From positions 1-36,061 of the forward strand of contig CAJUSR010000035.1 in the NCBI GenBank assembly GCA_910588855.1: a stretch of DNA of 36,061 nucleotides, in the 5' to 3' direction. The notes beneath the pieces are model-generated. The model had not been told where the DNA came from. It did no database searches and saw nothing but the letters and a program-made list of their open reading frames with translations. Below are positions 1-8,490 of the stretch, piece by piece. How positions within the stretch are numbered: position 1 is the first letter of the stretch; every line of letters starts with the position of its first letter. The position numbers and the translations under genes are program-made. This stretch comes from an uncultured Kineothrix sp. GTDB lineage: Bacteria > Bacillota > Clostridia > Lachnospirales > Lachnospiraceae.

Positions 1-42
1 TTAAGACCGCCGAAAAAAATCAAATTAATTTACACACTTTTC

Positions 43-2205
43 TTGACAAACCCAAAAATGGCGTCGGAGGATGAAGAGCTTTCCATCATTATCTTGATGG
101 ATCAGGGGATTTATATTGATATGGTTATGGATTCCGTAATCAGCAATGTGCTTTTTGGTGCAGTCCTCGCTATTTTCATATTGATTGTATTCCTGAAAGA
201 TTTGCGCCCTACCCTGGTGATTGCCTTTTCCATCCCTATCAGCCTTGTGACGGCGGTGGTATGCATGTATTTCAGTGGGATAACGCTGAACATCATTTCC
301 CTTTCCGGTTTGGCCCTTGGCGTAGGTATGCTGGTGGACAACTCGATTGTGGTGATTGAAAATATATACCGTATGCGCAGCGAGGGGAAGAGTATGCGGG
401 AGGCTTCCATTGAGGGGGCAAAAGAGGTTGCGGGGGCAATCATGGCTTCTACCTTAACGACCGTTTGCGTATTTTTGCCCATTGTATTTACGGAAGGGAT
501 TACCAGACAGTTGTTTGTGGATATGGGATTGACCATTGCCTACTCCCTGCTGGCCAGCCTTGTAATTGCGCTGACCGTCGTTCCGGCAATGGCGTCCAAG
601 GTGCTGACAAAGACAAAAGAACAAAAAGAAGATAAATTTTTTGCGGTATTGATTAGCGGGTATGAAAAGATATTGGAACTGTCATTGAGGTTCAAACCTA
701 TCGTTTTGATTGGCGCTCTCGGGTTGCTGGCAATCAGCGCCGCAGCGGCAATCTCCAGAGGAACCGCATTTATGCCGGATATGGAGAGTACACAGATAAC
801 GGTAAGCGTGTCTATGCCCAAAGGAACGCCGTTAGATGAGACCGCGGCGGTGACGGATGACATTATAGAAAGAATCCGTTCACTTGATGATGTAGTGGAT
901 GTGGGGGCTATGGCAAGCGCTTCGAGCTTGACGATGCTGACCGGAAGCGGGAACAGTGCGGACAATGCTACGGAAATTTATATCACGTTAAAAGAAGACA
1001 AAGAGCTGACAGGGGATGAATTGGCGAAGAAAATCGAAGACATGACAGCGGACATCGAAGGGGCAGAGCTGGTGATTAATACGTCTTCTATGGATATGAG
1101 CGCCCTTGGGGGAAGCGGGATTTCCATTCAGGTTAGGGGGCGTGAGATAGATACCCTTCAGGAACTTGCTGCGGATATTGCCCAAATTGTCCGGGATACC
1201 GAAGGAACAACGGAAGTTTCTGATGGTATGGAGGATTCCACGGAAGAGCTTCGCATTATAATTGACAGGGATAAGGCAATTGAACACGGATTGACGGTGG
1301 CTCAGATTTTCCAACAGATAGCGGCAAAATTAGCGGATGCTTCCAGTGCAACGACATTGGAGACGGAAATCAGGGATTACGATGTCTATGTAAAGAATGC
1401 CAACGATATTGCCCTTACGAGGGATACGATAAAACGGATAAAGATAGACGTGACGAAAAAGGACGGAACAAAAGAGAAAATTGTCCTTGCAGATATTGCG
1501 GATTTTGAGATAAAACAGTCGCCCAATGCAGTGAACCGTTCGGATCAGAACCGGTACATAGGCGTAAGCGCATCCATCGCCGACGGATATAATGTAGGTC
1601 TGGTATCCCAGGAATTGCGCAAGAAGTTGGATGATTATGAAATGCCGGAAGGCTATACGCTGGTGATGAGCGGTGAAAATGAGATGATTGAGGATGCGAT
1701 GGAGCAGGTGACGCTGATGCTTATTCTGGCGCTGCTGTTCATGTATTTGATTATGGTTGCCCAGTTCCAGTCGCTGCTGTCTCCCTTTATTATCATGTTT
1801 ACCGTGCCGCTGGCGTTTACGGGCGGATTTTTCGGTTTATATTTCAGCGGGAGCGAAGTGAGCGTCATTGCCTTAATCGGTTTCGTTATGCTTTCGGGTA
1901 TTATTGTAAATAACGGTATTGTTTTGGTGGACTATGTGAACCAGCTGCGGGAAACAGGGATGGAGAAAAAAGACGCTATTATCGAAGCGGGCCGTACCAG
2001 GCTCCGGCCGGTGCTTATGACAGCTTTGACGACTATCCTGGCTCTTTCCACTATGGTATTCAGCCATGATATGGGCTCTGAAATGGGGAAACCGATGGCG
2101 ATTGTAACAATAGGCGGATTGGTTTACGGTACATTGCTTACCTTGGTTGTAGTTCCATGCATTTATGATATATTTATGCGGGAAAAGAAGGAGATGGAGG
2201 AATGA
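43..2205 (+). CDS. RND efflux permease (HAE1/AcrB-like), N-terminally truncated
   Basis: Proton-driven export pump of the inner membrane, RND superfamily. The visible 720 residues begin just before the second transmembrane helix. They include the conserved membrane segment with GMLVDN (about residues 95-100, the proton-relay aspartate), a large extracytoplasmic porter domain (about 250-540) and the C-terminal helices ending PCIYDIFMREKK. Full-length relatives run about 1000-1050 residues, so roughly 300 are missing: TM1 and the first porter half. The frame is open to base 1, but the translation before about residue 8 does not resemble the family, and the TTG at 43 has no ribosome-binding site. 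It is therefore either a cut gene or one broken by an insertion or assembly junction. It overlaps the TetR gene by 4 bp (ATGA), implying a shared transcript. Family call sure; functionality doubtful. Confidence 0.88.
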   Translation: MTNPKMASEDEELSIIILMDQGIYIDMVMDSVISNVLFGAVLAIFILIVFLKDLRPTLVIAFSIPISLVTAVVCMYFSGITLNIISLSGLALGVGMLVDNSIVVIENIYRMRSEGKSMREASIEGAKEVAGAIMASTLTTVCVFLPIVFTEGITRQLFVDMGLTIAYSLLASLVIALTVVPAMASKVLTKTKEQKEDKFFAVLISGYEKILELSLRFKPIVLIGALGLLAISAAAAISRGTAFMPDMESTQITVSVSMPKGTPLDETAAVTDDIIERIRSLDDVVDVGAMASASSLTMLTGSGNSADNATEIYITLKEDKELTGDELAKKIEDMTADIEGAELVINTSSMDMSALGGSGISIQVRGREIDTLQELAADIAQIVRDTEGTTEVSDGMEDSTEELRIIIDRDKAIEHGLTVAQIFQQIAAKLADASSATTLETEIRDYDVYVKNANDIALTRDTIKRIKIDVTKKDGTKEKIVLADIADFEIKQSPNAVNRSDQNRYIGVSASIADGYNVGLVSQELRKKLDDYEMPEGYTLVMSGENEMIEDAMEQVTLMLILALLFMYLIMVAQFQSLLSPFIIMFTVPLAFTGGFFGLYFSGSEVSVIALIGFVMLSGIIVNNGIVLVDYVNQLRETGMEKKDAIIEAGRTRLRPVLMTALTTILALSTMVFSHDMGSEMGKPMAIVTIGGLVYGTLLTLVVVPCIYDIFMREKKEMEE

Positions 2206-2810
2206 AGGCAGAGAAAAAATTGTCTCCGAAGGTAAAGGCTTTATACGAAGCGGTAGAAGAGCTTATTTTTGAAAATATCGATGTGAAAGAAATCAAGGTA
2301 TCCGATATTACGGAACGGGCAGGGATCGGGAAAGGCACTGCTTATGAATACTTCAGGAATAAAGAAGAAATTATAAGCAGCGCCATGCTGTACCATATTG
2401 ATTTGATTTGCAGGCAGATGATAGAAAAATTGGAAGAGTTGAAGGATTTCCCTAAGACCATGCAGCTTCTTTTATGCTGCATGGATGAGGAAATCAAAAA
2501 AAGGGATTGCCTTGTCCAGTTCATCCATCTTTTGTCTGACAATGGGTTAATCGGCAAGGTTTTACAAAAGAAAATAAAAGAGCGGAATCAGGAACTATGT
2601 ATGCCGAAAGATGTAATTGCCCATATGATTCAGGTTGGCATAGAGAACGGCGATATAAACAAAGAGCTGCCTTTGGATTATGTAAGTATGGAGATTGCTT
2701 CCCGGGTACTCATTTATATCATTTATATTACGGACGATGATAAAAACGGATGCAGCAGGCAGCAGATGCATAGACTGGTTTGCGACGCTATGTGCAAAGC
2801 ATTAAAATGA
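2202..2810 (+). CDS. TetR/AcrR-family transcriptional regulator
   Basis: DNA-binding repressor of 202 residues. The N-terminal helix-turn-helix (about residues 30-52) contains IKVSDITERAGIGKGTAYEYF followed by RNKEEII, the standard TetR recognition-helix signature. The C-terminal ligand-binding half (about 60-200) is not specific enough to name a ligand. The start ATG overlaps the stop of the RND pump gene, so it is translationally coupled. A regulator tied to a pump gene normally represses that pump and responds to its substrates; this is inference. No other TetR target is apparent in the window. Confidence 0.92.
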   Translation: MKAEKKLSPKVKALYEAVEELIFENIDVKEIKVSDITERAGIGKGTAYEYFRNKEEIISSAMLYHIDLICRQMIEKLEELKDFPKTMQLLLCCMDEEIKKRDCLVQFIHLLSDNGLIGKVLQKKIKERNQELCMPKDVIAHMIQVGIENGDINKELPLDYVSMEIASRVLIYIIYITDDDKNGCSRQQMHRLVCDAMCKALK

Positions 2811-2856
2811 TTTGAAAATGAATAAAGTAAGGTAAAAACAGTGAGGCAAATGGATA

Positions 2857-2893
2857 AAATTCCTGACAGAAAATTAGAATTGGGAATTTTTTT
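2857..2893 (+). terminator. Possible terminator after the RND-TetR operon
   Basis: AAATTCC at 2857-2863 pairs with GGAATTT at 2883-2889 and is followed by a T-run to 2893. The stem is short and AT-rich with a 19-nt loop, so it is weak. Confidence 0.35.
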
Positions 2894-2922
2894 GTACATT
2901 TGCCTTTGTTTGTTAAATATGG

Positions 2923-2951
2923 TTGTATATTTTTGTGGAAAATGCTATTAT
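2923..2951 (+). promoter_or_regulatory. Candidate sigma-A promoter upstream of the repeat region and MCP
   Basis: TTGTAT (2923-2928), a 17-nt spacer, then TATTAT (2946-2951) preceded by TG in the extended -10 position. If used, it would give a leader of about 460 nt that runs through the 39-bp repeats before the chemotaxis gene. The rest of 2811-3418 contains only the repeats and no convincing gene. Confidence 0.4.
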
Positions 2952-3020
2952 AACTTAATATAAGCAAAACGATGTCAAGAGAAAAATTCATTTTTCAAAT
3001 GGAAATTTGTAACAATTCAA

Positions 3021-3177
3021 CCTGCGGCATTGTTGCTGCGGAATCTGTGTTCCAAGCTGCCTGCGGCATTGTTGCTGCGGAATCTGTGTTCCAAGCTGCC
3101 TGCGGCATTGCTGCTGCGGAATCTGTGTTCCAAGCTGCCTGCGGCATTGCTGCTGCGGAATCTGTCCGTTCCAAGCG
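3021..3177. repeat. 39-bp tandem repeat, four copies plus a degenerate fifth
   Basis: The unit begins CCTGCGGCATTGTTGCTGCG and ends TCCAAGCTG. Copies start at 3021, 3060, 3099 and 3138; copies 3 and 4 change TTG to CTG once, and copy 4 diverges near its end. A related, more degenerate unit follows to about 3222, bounded by CGACTTG and CAAGTCG. Because 39 is a multiple of three, several frames stay open on both strands, but none has a ribosome-binding site. It lies in the presumed 5' leader of the MCP gene. Function unknown. Confidence 0.85.
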
Positions 3178-3418
3178 ACTTGTGGCTTCACGATTACGGA
3201 ATCTGACCGTGCCAAGTCGCCTGCAACGAGGGCCCTGAACCTTGACATAAGAATATGGTATGATGTGCCAGCAATACACAAAAAAGAAAAAACTGGAAAT
3301 AGGAATGGAATACTTTGTATTTCAGGCGTCTGCAGACCCAAAAGTGTAAAAAAGATTTTGTTGATTTTAAGGTTTTGGAAGTGTTTGCTTTATATTTGCA
3401 GGTGAGAGAGGAGTAGTT

Positions 3419-5107
3419 ATGTTAGAAAAGATTAAGAAGATGAAGGTAGAGAAAAAATTGAAATATTGCTTTGCATTGGTCATTTTTGTAGCCAGTATTT
3501 CAGGAGTTTTAGGGCTGTTGATGATTTTGCGCAGCGATATCCAATATAGCAATGCGCTGGTGGATAATGGTTTTTCCCAGGGGGAAATCGGCATATTCAG
3601 TACATACTTGAACAAAGAGCCTTCGATTGTAAGGGAAATGATTTTGCAGGAGGATAGCGCAGCTTTACTGGAATCCGAGATGGAACTGGATGAGATACAG
3701 GCGAAGACGGATGCCGCGTTTGAGGTGATGTACCAAAACTGCAATTCGCCGGAAGAAAAGGAATTTATTGCAATTATAGAAGAGACATTGCCTCAGTACC
3801 GTAGTATTTTTAAACAAGTAGAAGAGATGGCAATAGCGAACCGGAATGATGAAGCTTTTGAACTGCTTCTTGCGGAAGGGAAACCTACATTAAAGAAACT
3901 GACAGATGCAGTGGAAGCTTTGATTGATTTGAATGTAGAAATGGGAAATGAAGTATCGAGCAACCTGACGATACAGACATATATATTGATTAGTGTGATG
4001 ATTCTTGTGATTGTTGTAGCCGCATTTATTTCCATGCGGTTTGCAGGATTTGTAGCGAAACTGTTTGCGGAACCGATTATCATGGTGAAGAATGCTTCGG
4101 CAGAACTGGCGAAGGGGAATTTGGACATTAAATTAGAGAGGATGTATCCGGATGAAATCGGGGATATGACGGATTCGTTTAAAGAGGCGGCGGAAACGCT
4201 ACAAATGTATATCAATGAATTAAGCCGGGGCCTTGGGGAAGTTGCCAACGGGAATTTTAATATTAGTACGGATGTGGAGTTTAAGGGTGATTTTAAGGCA
4301 TTGGATGTGGCTATTGTGCAAATTACAGATTCCTTGAGCCAGACATTGGGACAGATTAGGGAGGCATCCGAACAGGTGGCCTTGGGGTCTGCCCAGATGG
4401 CGGAGAGCGCACAGTCGCTGGCGGAAGGGGCAACCGATCAGGCAGGGGCCGTAGAGGAGCTGACAGCAACCATCCAGAATATTACGGAGGCTGTCGTAGG
4501 TTCTTCAGAAAAAGCGGACGAATCCCACCGCAATGCGGAAGCGTTTGAGATTGAGGCGGAAAAGAGCAATGAAGATATTAAGAGCCTGAATCAGGCGATG
4601 GAACGTATCAACGATACTTCCAAAGAAATCGCAAAAATTATTGCAGCTATTGAAGATATTGCTTCCCAGACGAACCTCCTGTCGCTGAATGCATCCATTG
4701 AAGCAGCAAGGGCAGGGGAAGCGGGCAAAGGATTTGCCGTTGTGGCGGATCAGATAGGCAAACTGGCTGCCGACAGCGCGGCTTCGGCTATCAATACAAA
4801 ACGCTTGATTGAAAACTCCATTCAGGAGATTGAACACGGTAATGAAATTACCACAAAAGCGACGGCGGCTATCGAATCGGTAATAGGCGGCATTAAGATG
4901 TTGGCCGAATCGACGAAGGAAATCAGCGAGTTGTCCGTGTCTCAGGCAGACGCCATGAAACAGCTTGAAATGGGCGTAGAGCAGATTGCGGAGGTGATTC
5001 AAAGCAATTCGGCGGCAGCGGAGGAAACTTCTGCGACAAGCGAGGAACTGTCCGCACAATCCACAAGCCTGGAAGATTTGGTTGGGCAATTTAAACTGAA
5101 AGCATAG
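3419..5107 (+). CDS. Methyl-accepting chemotaxis protein
   Basis: Transmembrane chemoreceptor of 562 residues that signals to CheW/CheA. TM1 lies at about 16-37, then a mostly helical extracytoplasmic region (about 40-185, four-helix-bundle type, no Cache signature noticed), TM2 at about 187-208, a HAMP linker (about 210-262) and the long coiled-coil signalling domain. The hairpin tip at about 416-440 contains ASQTNLLSLNASIEAARAGE, with Ser where many relatives have Ala, followed by GKGFAVVA. The ATG follows GAGAGGAG at good spacing. No che genes are nearby, so it is an orphan receptor. Its ligand cannot be read from the sequence. With the flagellin at 23315 it indicates a motile organism. 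Confidence 0.95.
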   Translation: MLEKIKKMKVEKKLKYCFALVIFVASISGVLGLLMILRSDIQYSNALVDNGFSQGEIGIFSTYLNKEPSIVREMILQEDSAALLESEMELDEIQAKTDAAFEVMYQNCNSPEEKEFIAIIEETLPQYRSIFKQVEEMAIANRNDEAFELLLAEGKPTLKKLTDAVEALIDLNVEMGNEVSSNLTIQTYILISVMILVIVVAAFISMRFAGFVAKLFAEPIIMVKNASAELAKGNLDIKLERMYPDEIGDMTDSFKEAAETLQMYINELSRGLGEVANGNFNISTDVEFKGDFKALDVAIVQITDSLSQTLGQIREASEQVALGSAQMAESAQSLAEGATDQAGAVEELTATIQNITEAVVGSSEKADESHRNAEAFEIEAEKSNEDIKSLNQAMERINDTSKEIAKIIAAIEDIASQTNLLSLNASIEAARAGEAGKGFAVVADQIGKLAADSAASAINTKRLIENSIQEIEHGNEITTKATAAIESVIGGIKMLAESTKEISELSVSQADAMKQLEMGVEQIAEVIQSNSAAAEETSATSEELSAQSTSLEDLVGQFKLKA

Positions 5108-5133
5108 AAGACAGTTATCCATGCGGCGCTAAT

Positions 5134-5173
5134 TGCCGGCGCAGACAAAGGGAAATCCTTTGTCTGCGCGGCA
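5134..5173 (+). terminator. Stable hairpin after the MCP gene, possible terminator
   Basis: GCGCAGACAAAGG (5139-5151) pairs perfectly with CCTTTGTCTGCGC (5157-5169) around GAAAT, and TGCC/GGCA extends the stem past a one-base bulge. No T-run follows, so it may be a terminator or an RNA-stabilising stem. Confidence 0.45.
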
Positions 5174-5267
5174 GTTCCGTATTTCCATACAATAGTTCCG
5201 AAAGAGACTGGCCAAATAGGGCGCAAACATAATTCCGATATATCAGGAAGCTTTTTTAAATTATGCA

Positions 5268-5297
5268 TTGACAAAGCAAATTTGAATATGTTACAAT
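5268..5297 (+). promoter_or_regulatory. Sigma-A promoter of tRNA-Thr
   Basis: TTGACA (5268-5273), an 18-nt spacer, TACAAT (5292-5297). The expected start near 5304 leaves a leader of about 38 nt before the tRNA 5' end. Confidence 0.7.
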
Positions 5298-5342
5298 GTC
5301 ATTCGGTAGTTCGTAGGAATACCAAAGACAATTTGTAAATAA

Positions 5343-5415
5343 GCTGCTATAGCACAGTCGGTAGTGCGCAACATTGGTAGTGTTGAGGTCACCAGTTCGA
5401 TTCTGGTTAGCAGCT
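5343..5415 (+). tRNA. tRNA-Thr (anticodon GGU)
   Basis: A complete 73-nt cloverleaf. Acceptor GCTGCTA pairs with TAGCAGC; D stem GCAC/GTGC with loop AGTCGGTA; anticodon stem CAACA/TGTTG with loop TTGGTAG, anticodon GGT at 5376-5378; variable loop AGGTC; T stem ACCAG/CTGGT with loop TTCGATT; discriminator T. All stems pair perfectly. G1-C72, C2-G71 and anticodon bases G35, U36 fit threonine identity. CCA is not encoded. It stands alone with its own promoter and terminator and reads ACC and ACU codons. Confidence 0.95.
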
Positions 5416-5423
5416 CTGGCAAA

Positions 5424-5479
5424 AGGCAAAATAAAAGCTTTTCAAAGATTTCATTCTTTGAAAAGCTTTTATTTTGCCT
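5424..5479. terminator. 24-bp perfect inverted repeat, bidirectional terminator
   Basis: AGGCAAAATAAAAGCTTTTC and on to 5447 pairs base for base with 5456-5479 around an 8-nt loop. It lies between tRNA-Thr (+) and the end of the ROK gene (-), so it can serve both. The T-rich tract is inside the stem. Confidence 0.75.
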
Positions 5480-5517
5480 ATAAGATACGAACGACCAAAT
5501 AGAAAACTGCTTCTTAT

Positions 5518-6741
5518 TCAACGCAAAGGCGGGAAATCTAAGTTTTCATGGAAAACATTATCCGCCACCAATGCTAACGTTCCAATCAGGGGTGCCTGCC
5601 CATGAGATTGGGAGCGGAGAATTTGTAAAGTGCTGAAACGTTTTGGGCTGATGCGTGTCTGGATTTTGCGTAAAATCAGTTCTTCCAGTACGGAGCCGGG
5701 GATATTGCTTTCATAATCCATAATCAGATAGGAAATGTCCAATATATTTAATACGTTCAAAATAGCATGGGACAAATAATTGCAATATTCGTTCAAGGCG
5801 GATACCGCCAGCAAGTCGTTTTGGTTAGCAAGGTCTATGATGTTCACAAGGGAAACATCAAGAGGGTTGGTAATACGCGTATTTGGATAAAGCGGTGTCT
5901 GCTGCTGTATGTAGTTGCGCACGTTGGAAATGTTGGCGTACATTTCAAGACAGCCCACATTCCCGCAGGGGCATTGGGGACCGACGAAATTGATGGTACT
6001 ATGACCTAATTCCCCGCTTTGCCCGCTGTTGCCGTTATATAGTTCTTCATGTAAGACGAGCCCTGACCCGATGCCGTATTTTAAATGGACATAAAGGAAG
6101 TTAGGGATGTCTTTGCCGATACCGTACATTTTTTCGCTCAATGCACCGGCATTCCCATCGTTGATGAGGAATGCGGGGAGGTGCGTATAATTTGTTACTT
6201 CCTGGACAATCGGCAGATTTTGGATGTCCCAGAAATTAGGCGGGTCCAGCAGTATGCCGTTTTTGGCATCCAAAGGGCCTATGCTGGCGATGCCGATGGC
6301 GAGCAGGGGGCAATGGTTGCGCGCCTTTAACGTATCGATTCCGGTAAAGATAATGTGGAGAAGCTGCTCTGCCCCGGTGAGCCGTGGCGTTTTATCTACA
6401 AATTTATCCAGTACGTTTCCGGAAAGGTCGCCTAAAATCACCTGATAAAGCCCTCGCTTTATGAGTATGCCGATAATTTTAGGGGCTTGGGGGGATAACT
6501 TAAGCGGGGTGGGGATACGGCCGTTTGACGGCTGAATCCTGCCGGAGAAACTTTCTTCTTCCACTACGATGCCCTGCTCCATTAAATCAGCTATAATATT
6601 GCTCACAGTCATTTTTGTGAGGTTGGAAATTTTTGCCAAATCAATCCTGGAGAGCCCTGCCCGTGTTGCAATAAGCTTTAAAATAAGGGATTGGTTTTTT
6701 TGCTTTAAACCTTTGATGCTGATGCCGGCGTTATTACCCAT
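5518..6741 (-). CDS. ROK-family transcriptional regulator (NagC/XylR type)
   Basis: Sugar-responsive DNA-binding protein of 407 residues. A winged helix (about 17-60, SRIDLAKISNLTKMTVSNII) precedes the ROK sugar-kinase-like domain with NDGNAGA (194-200), GIGSGLV (223-229), GELGH (243-247) and the zinc motif CPCGNVGC (257-264). The ATG follows AGGAGA 8 nt upstream. It is divergent from the SIS-transaldolase-transketolase operon with about 400 bp between them, and its own promoter is visible at 6828-6856. By family habit it represses the adjacent operon until a sugar or sugar phosphate binds. The inducer is unknown. Confidence 0.92.
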   Translation of the reverse strand: MGNNAGISIKGLKQKNQSLILKLIATRAGLSRIDLAKISNLTKMTVSNIIADLMEQGIVVEEESFSGRIQPSNGRIPTPLKLSPQAPKIIGILIKRGLYQVILGDLSGNVLDKFVDKTPRLTGAEQLLHIIFTGIDTLKARNHCPLLAIGIASIGPLDAKNGILLDPPNFWDIQNLPIVQEVTNYTHLPAFLINDGNAGALSEKMYGIGKDIPNFLYVHLKYGIGSGLVLHEELYNGNSGQSGELGHSTINFVGPQCPCGNVGCLEMYANISNVRNYIQQQTPLYPNTRITNPLDVSLVNIIDLANQNDLLAVSALNEYCNYLSHAILNVLNILDISYLIMDYESNIPGSVLEELILRKIQTRISPKRFSTLQILRSQSHGQAPLIGTLALVADNVFHENLDFPPLR

Positions 6742-6827
6742 AAAATATCTCCTGTTATTATTGAGTCAATTTCTAAAAATACAATTATTAATATAATTTT
6801 TATCTATAATTTCCCAAACCAATTCGT

Positions 6828-6856
6828 ATTGTAGCATAAAAATAATAGCATTTCAA
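6828..6856 (-). promoter_or_regulatory. Promoter of the ROK regulator gene
   Basis: Read on the minus strand: TTGAAA (6856-6851), a 17-nt spacer, TACAAT (6833-6828). Transcription would start about 80 nt before the ATG. Confidence 0.6.
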
Positions 6857-6866
6857 CTTGCCATTA

Positions 6867-6933
6867 TGCCTTGATATAAGGCATTTTTAGGATTTACTGC
6901 CTGCTATTTCATTTTATTTCCTTATTAAGGAAA
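6867..6933. promoter_or_regulatory. Candidate operator palindromes between the divergent promoters
   Basis: Two inverted repeats lie in the 408-bp AT-rich gap 6742-7149: TGCCTT-gatat-AAGGCA (6867-6883) and TTTCCTTA-t-TAAGGAAA (6917-6933). The first is just upstream of the ROK -35 site. They are plausible binding sites for the ROK protein. The rest of the gap is AT-rich and holds only the two promoters. Confidence 0.4.
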
Positions 6934-7085
6934 AAGATTTTACAATACTGTATCGCATTGATTTTGCAATTATAATATAGAAACAAATATAAATCAATAA
7001 ATTTTAAAAAAAATAGCATAATGAATAAAAATAAAGACAAAAAACTAGTAAATAGATTGAAAATAATTTATATTAGTAAAAAGTA

Positions 7086-7114
7086 TTGACTAAAGCATTT
7101 GCGGAATTTATAAT
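7086..7114 (+). promoter_or_regulatory. Promoter of the SIS-transaldolase-transketolase operon
   Basis: TTGACT (7086-7091), a 17-nt spacer, TATAAT (7109-7114). The start would be near 7121, about 29 nt before the SIS gene's ATG, which is preceded by GAGAGGAGG. Confidence 0.75.
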
Positions 7115-7149
7115 GAACACATACTACACAGAGAGGAGGAAAAGATAGA

Positions 7150-7794
7150 ATGCGGCAATCGCAGGAAATTTTGGACGGGCTGATAACTCGTTATCCGGCT
7201 CTTTCCGGTTGCAGGGAATCTATTTGGGATGCGTTTGAAATGCTGTTTGCTTGTCTCAAAGAGGGAAAGAAACTGGTGTTGTGTGGAAATGGAGGAAGCT
7301 GCGCGGACTGTGACCATATTACAGGCGAGCTGTTAAAAGGCTTTTGCAAGGGAAGGCCGTTGCAGGAGACGGAAAAGGAAGCTTTGCGGAAGATAGATTT
7401 GGAGAGAGGGGAAATGCTTTCCAATAAACTGCAAAAAGGCCTTGCCGTAGTAAATTTATGCGCCAATACGGCGGCAATGACAGCAGTAGCCAATGACACA
7501 GATGCGAATTTGATTTTTGCACAGCAGTTGATGGGGCTTGGCAAAGAGGGGGATGTTCTTGTCTGTATCTGTCCGCGGGGCAGTGCGGAAAATATATTGA
7601 ATGCAATTGCCGCAGCCCGTTTGCAGCGGATGAAAATATTGGGGATGACGGCTTGGGATGGAGGTAAAATGAAGGGGCTTTGCGATGTTTTGATTGCGGC
7701 GCCGGAACGGGAAGTATATTGTGTCCAAGAGATGCATCTGCCGATTTACCATGCTTTGTGCCTTATGCTGGAAGCTGCTTTTTTTGAAGAATAA
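7150..7794 (+). CDS. SIS-domain sugar-phosphate isomerase (GmhA-like)
   Basis: Cytosolic SIS protein of 214 residues. The phosphate-binding loop LCGNGGSCADCDHITGELL (about 44-62) matches the GmhA pattern GNGGSAADAQHFAAEL, and AVANDTDAN together with VCICPRGSAENILNA gives the second half of the fold. GmhA converts sedoheptulose 7-phosphate to a heptose phosphate, but no heptose-pathway partners (GmhB, HldE) are near. The neighbours are transaldolase and transketolase, so an aldose/ketose phosphate isomerisation feeding them is more likely. First gene of the operon, 15 bp before the next. Fold sure, substrate unknown. Confidence 0.85.
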   Translation: MRQSQEILDGLITRYPALSGCRESIWDAFEMLFACLKEGKKLVLCGNGGSCADCDHITGELLKGFCKGRPLQETEKEALRKIDLERGEMLSNKLQKGLAVVNLCANTAAMTAVANDTDANLIFAQQLMGLGKEGDVLVCICPRGSAENILNAIAAARLQRMKILGMTAWDGGKMKGLCDVLIAAPEREVYCVQEMHLPIYHALCLMLEAAFFEE

Positions 7795-7809
7795 CAAGGA
7801 GGGAAGGAA

Positions 7810-8490
7810 ATGAAGTATTTTTTGGACAGCTCGGATGTAAATGAAGTGGAATATGCTTTTCAGAATTTTGGGATTGACGGGGTTACCACCAACCCGCGCC
7901 AACTTAAGGTGATTGGGAAAAAAGAATCTGAAGTGATGAAGGAGCTGGCGGATTGGACATCCGGTCATGGGTTTACGGACAGCGGACAGTTTCCGGTCTC
8001 CATTGAAGTAGATCCGAATTTAAACCAATGGGAAGCTATTTATCAGGAAGCGAAGCGCATTGCCGGACAAAGCCCATGCTTCATCGTCAAGATTCCCTGC
8101 ACCGAGCAAGGGCTGATTGCAGCCCGTAAGTTGGAAAAAGAGGGGATACGTACCAATGTTACGTTGGTGTTCTCGCGGTCACAGGCGATTGCCGTAGCGC
8201 GGCTGGGTGCGAAATTTGTTTCTCCCTTTGTGGGATGGAAAGAAAATTACGGGGAAGATACCTTTGATTATTTGAATGATATTGTACAGATATATAAAAA
8301 TTATGATTATAAAACGGAAATCATTGTGGCAGCAGTGCGCAGTGGGAAAGTAATTGCCGATGCTGCCAAAATGGGGGCGGATATAGTGACTTGTTCTTTG
8401 GATATAATGAAAAACAGCGTATACCATCCTTTTACTGATTATGGAATCCGCTTTTTTACAGACTCCTGGAATGAGGTGAAACAATTATGA
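7810..8490 (+). CDS. Transaldolase / fructose-6-phosphate aldolase-like protein
   Basis: Class I aldolase barrel of 226 residues, the length of the short TalC/FSA group. MKYFLDSSDVNEV opens strand 1, GVTTNPRQL (24-32) is the family N-terminal motif, and FIVKIPCTEQG (91-101) carries the Schiff-base lysine K94. NVTLVFSRSQA and KFVSPFVGW resemble the classical transaldolase motifs NLTLLFSFAQA and SPFVGR. Members either move a dihydroxyacetone unit or split fructose 6-phosphate-like sugars. The sequence mixes both groups, so the exact reaction is open. RBS AAGGAGGGAAGG. The next gene overlaps it by 4 bp. Confidence 0.87.
   Translation: MKYFLDSSDVNEVEYAFQNFGIDGVTTNPRQLKVIGKKESEVMKELADWTSGHGFTDSGQFPVSIEVDPNLNQWEAIYQEAKRIAGQSPCFIVKIPCTEQGLIAARKLEKEGIRTNVTLVFSRSQAIAVARLGAKFVSPFVGWKENYGEDTFDYLNDIVQIYKNYDYKTEIIVAAVRSGKVIADAAKMGADIVTCSLDIMKNSVYHPFTDYGIRFFTDSWNEVKQL

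Noticed and set aside
3021..3177. CRISPR array
   Set aside because: Units are contiguous with no unique spacers, and no cas genes are present. The same holds for the arrays at 22272 and 31588.
2972..3238. 88-codon frame through the 39-bp repeats (13-residue peptide repeats)
   Set aside because: No ribosome-binding site. The repeat length is a multiple of three, so frames on both strands stay open by construction.
3242..3264. TTGACA and TATGAT upstream of the MCP gene
   Set aside because: Spacer is only 11 nt, too short for a sigma-A promoter.
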